A DNA stretch of 64,000 bases from Meghimatium bilineatum (taxonomy: Eukaryota; Mollusca; Gastropoda; Stylommatophora; Philomycidae), in contig CM067298.1 of NCBI GenBank assembly GCA_034231615.1, positions 23,157,934 to 23,221,933 on the forward strand, in the 5' to 3' direction. The position numbers were made by a program, and so were the translations under genes. The notes under the pieces were generated by a model. The model ran no database searches. It saw only the letters and a list, made by a program, of their open reading frames with translations, and was not told the DNA's origin. Of this stretch, positions 59,488 to 64,000 are shown in pieces. Positions within the stretch are counted from its first letter, which is position 1, and each line of letters opens with the position of its first letter.

Positions 59488-60676
59488 ATCGTAAACCACC
59501 TTTATGCCAATATTCTTCTTCCACTATCAATATATGGTCCTCACAATTAATCCAGAATTCTTTGTTAATTTCGGAGAGCATAGAATATGCCATTTTATGA
59601 ACATCATTATGTTTGAAGGTTTTATTTTTCATTGCCGTGGCTCCTTTAATTTTAGCCCAAACAAATTCTATTGAATTTAAATGTGAATGATACGGTAGTA
59701 GTCTTATACATTTATGTCCATGCTCCTCTATAATTTTATCAATGTGGAAACTCTTCGCTCTGTGTTCATTCTTTACCAATATCAGCAACTCAGGTTTCAA
59801 GTACAGTTCATTAAATGAAATATTTTCTTTTCTAAGCCATATTTTAATGTCTTCCTTAGTAGACGAGGTTGTAGGGATCTTATCTTCACGTGTATCTACA
59901 TTATTGTAAGAAGCGTTGTCCATAACCAGTCAGGAGGGTCTATCTAACGATGGAAGTACATTCTTTTCTCCATTCATTTCATCATGGTAGTCTCGATTAT
60001 CAGTAGATTTGGAAATGAACATCAGTTCACAATTTTTCAACAGACAATTTTCTCTGCTACCTGCATGTGCCATTATTAATCTTTGACCTTTGCTGCTTGG
60101 TACATATCTCTTAATAGTTCCATCTGTAGATTGCCTTTACCTTTTCATTAGTATGGTGTTCGTTTATCCAAGTTTCATCAATAAATACAATATCATAATT
60201 TTCTTTACGCATCTCCCTAATTTGTCTCAAATATTTACTAAATGTGGTTTCTCACAAATGACGCTTCTGCCACATGTATATTTGCGAAATTTAAATCCGT
60301 CACTCCATACTGATTTCCATAATTTTGTTTCAGAAATGTGAATGTCGGTATTTTGTAGTTACGTTTTCACAATTTTTAATGTCAATGCTTCTTTGCCATA
60401 CAAAATCTTATGAGTTGCTCTCTTAATGATTTCTTTATCGAAATTGTCTACAACATTTTTTCGTCCTCTCGTTTCCTTTGTGTTTTTGAAATTAGGGTTG
60501 TCTTCGCTTAACCACCGTGATAGTGTTCTGTAGGATATACACATGACATGCTGTGTTCTTTTTAGGTGCTTCAATAAACTATGAGATAGAGTACCGCGTC
60601 TCGCTTCTTGTGAAAAATATATGTAAAATCTTAAAGTTATATTTTTTAGTGTGACGAATTTAATTTTCAATGCCAT
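59488..60676 (-). pseudogene. Tc1/mariner-like transposase, broken
   Basis: Reads right to left. The N-terminal part (60676-60359) carries a helix-turn-helix region ISYRTLSRWLSEDNPNF and FDKEIIKRATHKILYGKEAL. The middle (60358-59925) holds the first catalytic region and GQRLIMAHAGS-, DYHDEMNGE-like pieces in shifting frames. The last part (59923-59488) has MDNASYNN (second Asp) and HSHLNSIEFVWAKIKG (third acidic residue, Glu). About 83 residues lie between the last two acidic residues, far more than the 34-41 of ordinary Tc1/mariner enzymes. That recalls the group described as DD82E. It ends EEEYWHKGG. It is the same family as 10559-11608. Confidence 0.85.
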
Positions 60677-60679
60677 ACT

Positions 60680-60905
60680 TATAATATATTTGTAAATACT
60701 GATGTATGATGCACTGTATTTATTTACAAAACACGATATGTTGATAATATCACAATATAAACACGATGTATATCAGATTCACCTATGATAGAAATGACGA
60801 TTTACTATTATTATCAGATATTCAACTATGAAATCTCTAAAAAAAAACTCTTACTTAATTTTGCAGAAATTAAAATTTTAATATACGTTCTACAATTGTG
60901 CCAAA
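60680..60905. other. flank between transposase and LINE
   Basis: AT-rich, no features. Confidence 0.4.
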
Positions 60906-60919
60906 TCATGTATAATATG

Positions 60920-62753
60920 ACATGTGCGGTCGCAATAGACCTTGAGGATGCGTACAATAGGGTGTCCTTGGATATCTTGATGCACCAGCTGTTAAATCTT
61001 GCAGTTAATCCTTTTGTCGTGCGTTGGGTTGGCGCCGCCCTGATGCACAGGGTTGTAGTTCTTAATGTGGTAACTGGATATCTACACCAACGGTTATTAG
61101 CCCTGGCCTGCCACAGGGATCGCCTCTATCTCCTGTACTTTTCAATGTATACACAGTACATATCGCTGGCAATCAAATCACAGGTGTTGGCAGAACGATG
61201 TCATATGCCGATGACATCCTGGTGTATAGACAGGGCAGAAATCGAGAAGAGTGCATCGTGGAACTACAGAAGGAGCTGGACAGACTGACAAATTGGTGTC
61301 GAGATACGGGAGCAGTGGTTAATCCGTCTAAGGCATTCGTGACGTGGTTTTCCTTGAACAATCACATGGTAAAGACACCCATGCCACAAGTTTCGTTGTC
61401 CGGGAAAAGTTTAGAAAGAACTAGCACAATGAGATATCTGGGTGTGTTTTTTGACAGAAGCCTGAGTTTCAGGGAACATGTTGACCACATTATCATAAGG
61501 GCAGGCAAAGGCTTAGCAGCAATGAAGGTTATGGCTGCTGCGCAGTGTGAGCAAAGATTGTTATTTCTTTTGTACCAGGGTTTGGTTGTGGCTGTGGTGG
61601 AATATGCACTGGCAATTCTGACTCTTAGCCAAACTCAGATCGAAAGACTGGATAAAGTCCAGAATGCAGCAATGCGTATCATTCTGGGATGCACAAGAGA
61701 CACATCGACAAGAGCTATGCGATACCTACTTGACTGCCCAACAGCTGAGCATAGATTACAGTATTGCCGTGCACGGGCGTACCTTCAAATACATGCAGAT
61801 AAGGAACACTCGTTGCATTCCAAAATACAGAAAGTTAAAGGCATCAGACTCAAGAGAGGAAGGTCGTAGATGGGACGTGCTGAGGATGTAATACAAAGCG
61901 TGTGCAGATTACAGGATGTGGCAGCTGGTGCGGAATGGATAGATCTACCCACAGATTTCGAAACTTGTTTGAGAGTAGTAATATCACTTAGCAGGGAATG
62001 CAGGGAATGGTGTCCCACAGCTGTGGAGAAAGAAGTGCAGGCTTTAATCAGTGAGAACACCAAAGAGGGGGATGTGATTATATACACTGATGGATCTGTA
62101 ATTAGGCATGTTCGCAGTGCTTGGGCCTTTACAGCTCAGTGCGCAGGTAAAACGATCAAGGAGGAAAGTGGTGCCTTTGCGGTCACTACGAGTAGTATGA
62201 CCATGGAGACTATGGCGGTGACCAAGGCATTTGAGTGGCTACGCACAAAGAAAGTAACGCAGGTCTGCATGTTGAGTGACTCTATGAGTATGATTAAGAA
62301 GGTACAAGTGGGTCTCGTTCGCGAACAGTGGATTGAGGCCTAGAGAAATGCGAGCTTGAAAGCGGTTACATTTATTTACGTGCCGGGACATGTGGGCGTT
62401 CGAGGCAATGAAAGAGCGGATCAACTGGCATCGTGTGCGATTGTGGCAAAGGGCGATGGGGCAATGGATCGCGCTGACGTTTTGAACTCCTTAAGAGATA
62501 TAACACGCGAGAGTGAGACTAATGTGGATGATGATTCCTTTTCAATGGCTAGGATTAAAGATCAGGGATTGAAATGCGGTGTTGCTAGAGGTGAACATTT
62601 TGGAGGGCGCAGAAGAATGATGGTCAACCAGCATAGGACCGGTACTGTCAGCAGAAGTGTGATGGCGGATACCATCTCTCAAGGAGTGATCGGAGCAACT
62701 ATGGATGTGTCCAGTTTGCAGTGATGATGATCCGACGACTAACTAACTAACTA
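60920..62753 (+). mobile_element. 5'-truncated I/Nimb-type LINE with RT and RNase H
   Basis: A retrotransposon 3' part bounded by an exact 12-bp target duplication ATGTATAATATG (60908-60919 and 62754-62765) and ending in (CTAA)n. RT blocks: AIDLEDAYNRVSLDILM, then a one-base frameshift near 61070, then ISPGLPQGSPLSPVLFNVYT and MSYADDILVYRQGR. From about 61072 to 62724 one frame runs to the RNase H domain, broken only by two TAG codons (61867-61869 and 62341-62343). The RNase H shows YTDGSVI, METMAV, LSDSMSMI and NERADQLA, plus VPGHVGVRGN. A final frameshift precedes LWMCPVCSDDDPTTN. It is the youngest-looking LINE in the window; relatives lie at 12766-14333, 35846-35938 and 49918-51540. Confidence 0.94.
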
Positions 62754-62769
62754 ATGTATAATATGGCAT

Positions 62770-63005
62770 TCTAAAGCAACTTGTTTTGTGAAAACAATAT
62801 CAAAACACGAGATGGTACGCACCATATATTTCACTAAAATACTATGCAATCAATGATGACGGCTTTGTATCACATCGTGCGTTTCATTGGTTAGTAGAGT
62901 TACAATTTGTATAAGAGCCAATAAATAATTGGATGAGAAAAAACAACAATAAACAAATAAGACTCATTGACAAATAATAATATAACTTTTACTGTAGACC
63001 AGTCC
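62770..63005. other. non-coding stretch
   Basis: AT-rich DNA without recognised features. Confidence 0.4.
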
Positions 63006-63009
63006 AATT

Positions 63010-63219
63010 TTTGTACTCGAAATCGAAGAAAAATGCTACCTAAAAAACTGCATTCGTAGCGACTGCTGCGATAAAACCGCTCAATATAGATAATAAATAA
63101 TCATAAATCTGTAACGTGGTTATGAAATGATGCACTCATGCAAAATATGAAGTCTATACGCTCAGTAATTACAGGGAAAAAATGTAAATATCGGTGGACA
63201 TTTATTTATGAACGCACTA
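63010..63219. mobile_element. partial copy of the palindromic MITE
   Basis: Matches the right half of 32636-33022: GGTTATGAAATGATGCACTC, ATGCAAAATATGAAGTC, AGTAATTAC, ATATCGGTG, and ends GAACGCACTA followed by TA. The left terminal repeat is missing. Confidence 0.75.
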
Positions 63220-64000
63220 TAACAGTAATTTGTTGAGTCCTGCTTAACACTGAACCATGGAAATAAACAACTTTCAAAGACGTCATTTTGAGCACATATA
63301 TTTTTTTCAAATTAAGTTCACCGCGACTTCATGAATATCCTATAAATGTTGTTGATATTATTTTGGGCAGTAATTCATACCGAATTTAACCTAATCCTGG
63401 ATGCTTCTATATTATATTATCCATTTGCCAGACAACATGTGAAGCAACCTTATTTATGTTTATGTGTTTACGCGTACTGATCCGTGTAGCATTGAGGTTT
63501 TCTGGCATGTGTTTTTGTTAGAATGTGTGGGTTCCTGAGAAATTTACATACCTTGGAAGTGTATGTTTTGTTGTCAGTGTGTCGATTGACCGGTCCATAA
63601 TCATAGTAGCTTAGGAATATACACGTTGAAAATATTTTTTTTTAGGGATGCGTGGTAGTTAACGAAGGAGTACGCCTTGATTCAAGTAGCGAGGTTAGTA
63701 GGGTAGGTGCCATTTGAGCGAATCTGGTTCAAATACTGTTTGCTGCATTATGTATTTTCATACATAAAGATGTCAAGTTTCCCCCTCCCCTCCCCCGCCC
63801 TCCTTTCTAAGAAAAGTTCAAGTGTGCGCATGCTCATAGTTTTCGCGATACACTAGTTTTAAAAAAAAGTTAATTCTGACTATAATATGATGATATACAG
63901 ATTGCAAATTGATGACTCTATTCAGATGATATACATGTCGCTGACTGCCGACTATATTCAGATCATATACAGATTTCTGACTATATTCAGATCATATACA
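63220..64000. other. non-coding end of window
   Basis: No gene recognised. A possible tRNA-like element lies at 63685-63745 (GTAGGTGCCATTTGAGCGAA then GGTTCAAATACT). A short degenerate repeat of TGACTATATTCAGATCATAT begins at about 63888 and runs out of the window. Confidence 0.45.

Overview
The window reads as AT-rich, repeat-choked animal nuclear DNA. It has GT-AG introns, a TGF-beta-family ligand gene, non-LTR retrotransposons, Tc1/mariner-like, hAT and Polinton remnants, tRNA-like short elements and very many minisatellites. It shows no operons, Shine-Dalgarno sites or bacterial gene packing. The mix (RTE-type and RNase H-bearing I/Nimb-type LINEs, Polinton, activin-like ligand) would suit an invertebrate, perhaps a lophotrochozoan such as a mollusc. 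That is a guess; nothing here fixes the species.

The only credible host gene is on the + strand at about 23.9-28.3 kb. It is a divergent activin/inhibin-beta-like TGF-beta ligand with two visible coding exons (23884-24037 and 27062-28302). They are joined in phase across a 3.0 kb intron at the place where, from memory, vertebrate inhibin-beta genes carry their intron. The signal-peptide exon was not found.

Layout. 1-5.9 kb: arrays of a 23-bp minisatellite in both orientations, including a roughly 1066-bp tandem duplication. 5.9-10.5 kb: no gene, tRNA-like elements and one hammerhead-like core. 10.5-14.3 kb: broken Tc1/mariner-like transposase and LINE fragments. 14.5-15.5 kb: degenerate repeats and microsatellites. 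15.8-23.4 kb (- strand): one broken Polinton/Maverick protein-primed DNA polymerase B, split by at least five insertions; three have clear target-site duplications. 23.9-28.3 kb: the activin-like gene with a LINE RNase H fragment in its intron. 28.6-40.4 kb: RTE relics, a palindromic MITE, a hAT fragment and a 33-bp minisatellite that arose inside an RTE coding region. 41.5-53.7 kb: an almost continuous belt of unrelated minisatellites (22 to 44 bp units) with a few LINE relics. 54.4-62.8 kb: RTE relics, a 1.33-kb retroposon with an AAAC-rich tail and 11-bp target duplications (its twin lies inverted at 19.5-20.9 kb), a Tc1/mariner-like transposase on the - strand, and a nearly open I/Nimb-type LINE 3' half with a 12-bp target duplication. 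62.8-64 kb: a second MITE copy and AT-rich DNA.

No cooperating gene cluster was seen. The interest lies in the divergent ligand, the datable nesting of insertions in the Polinton polymerase, the unnamed 1.33-kb retroposon and the origin and higher-order structure of the minisatellites. All family names rest on motif recognition by eye; no searches were run.
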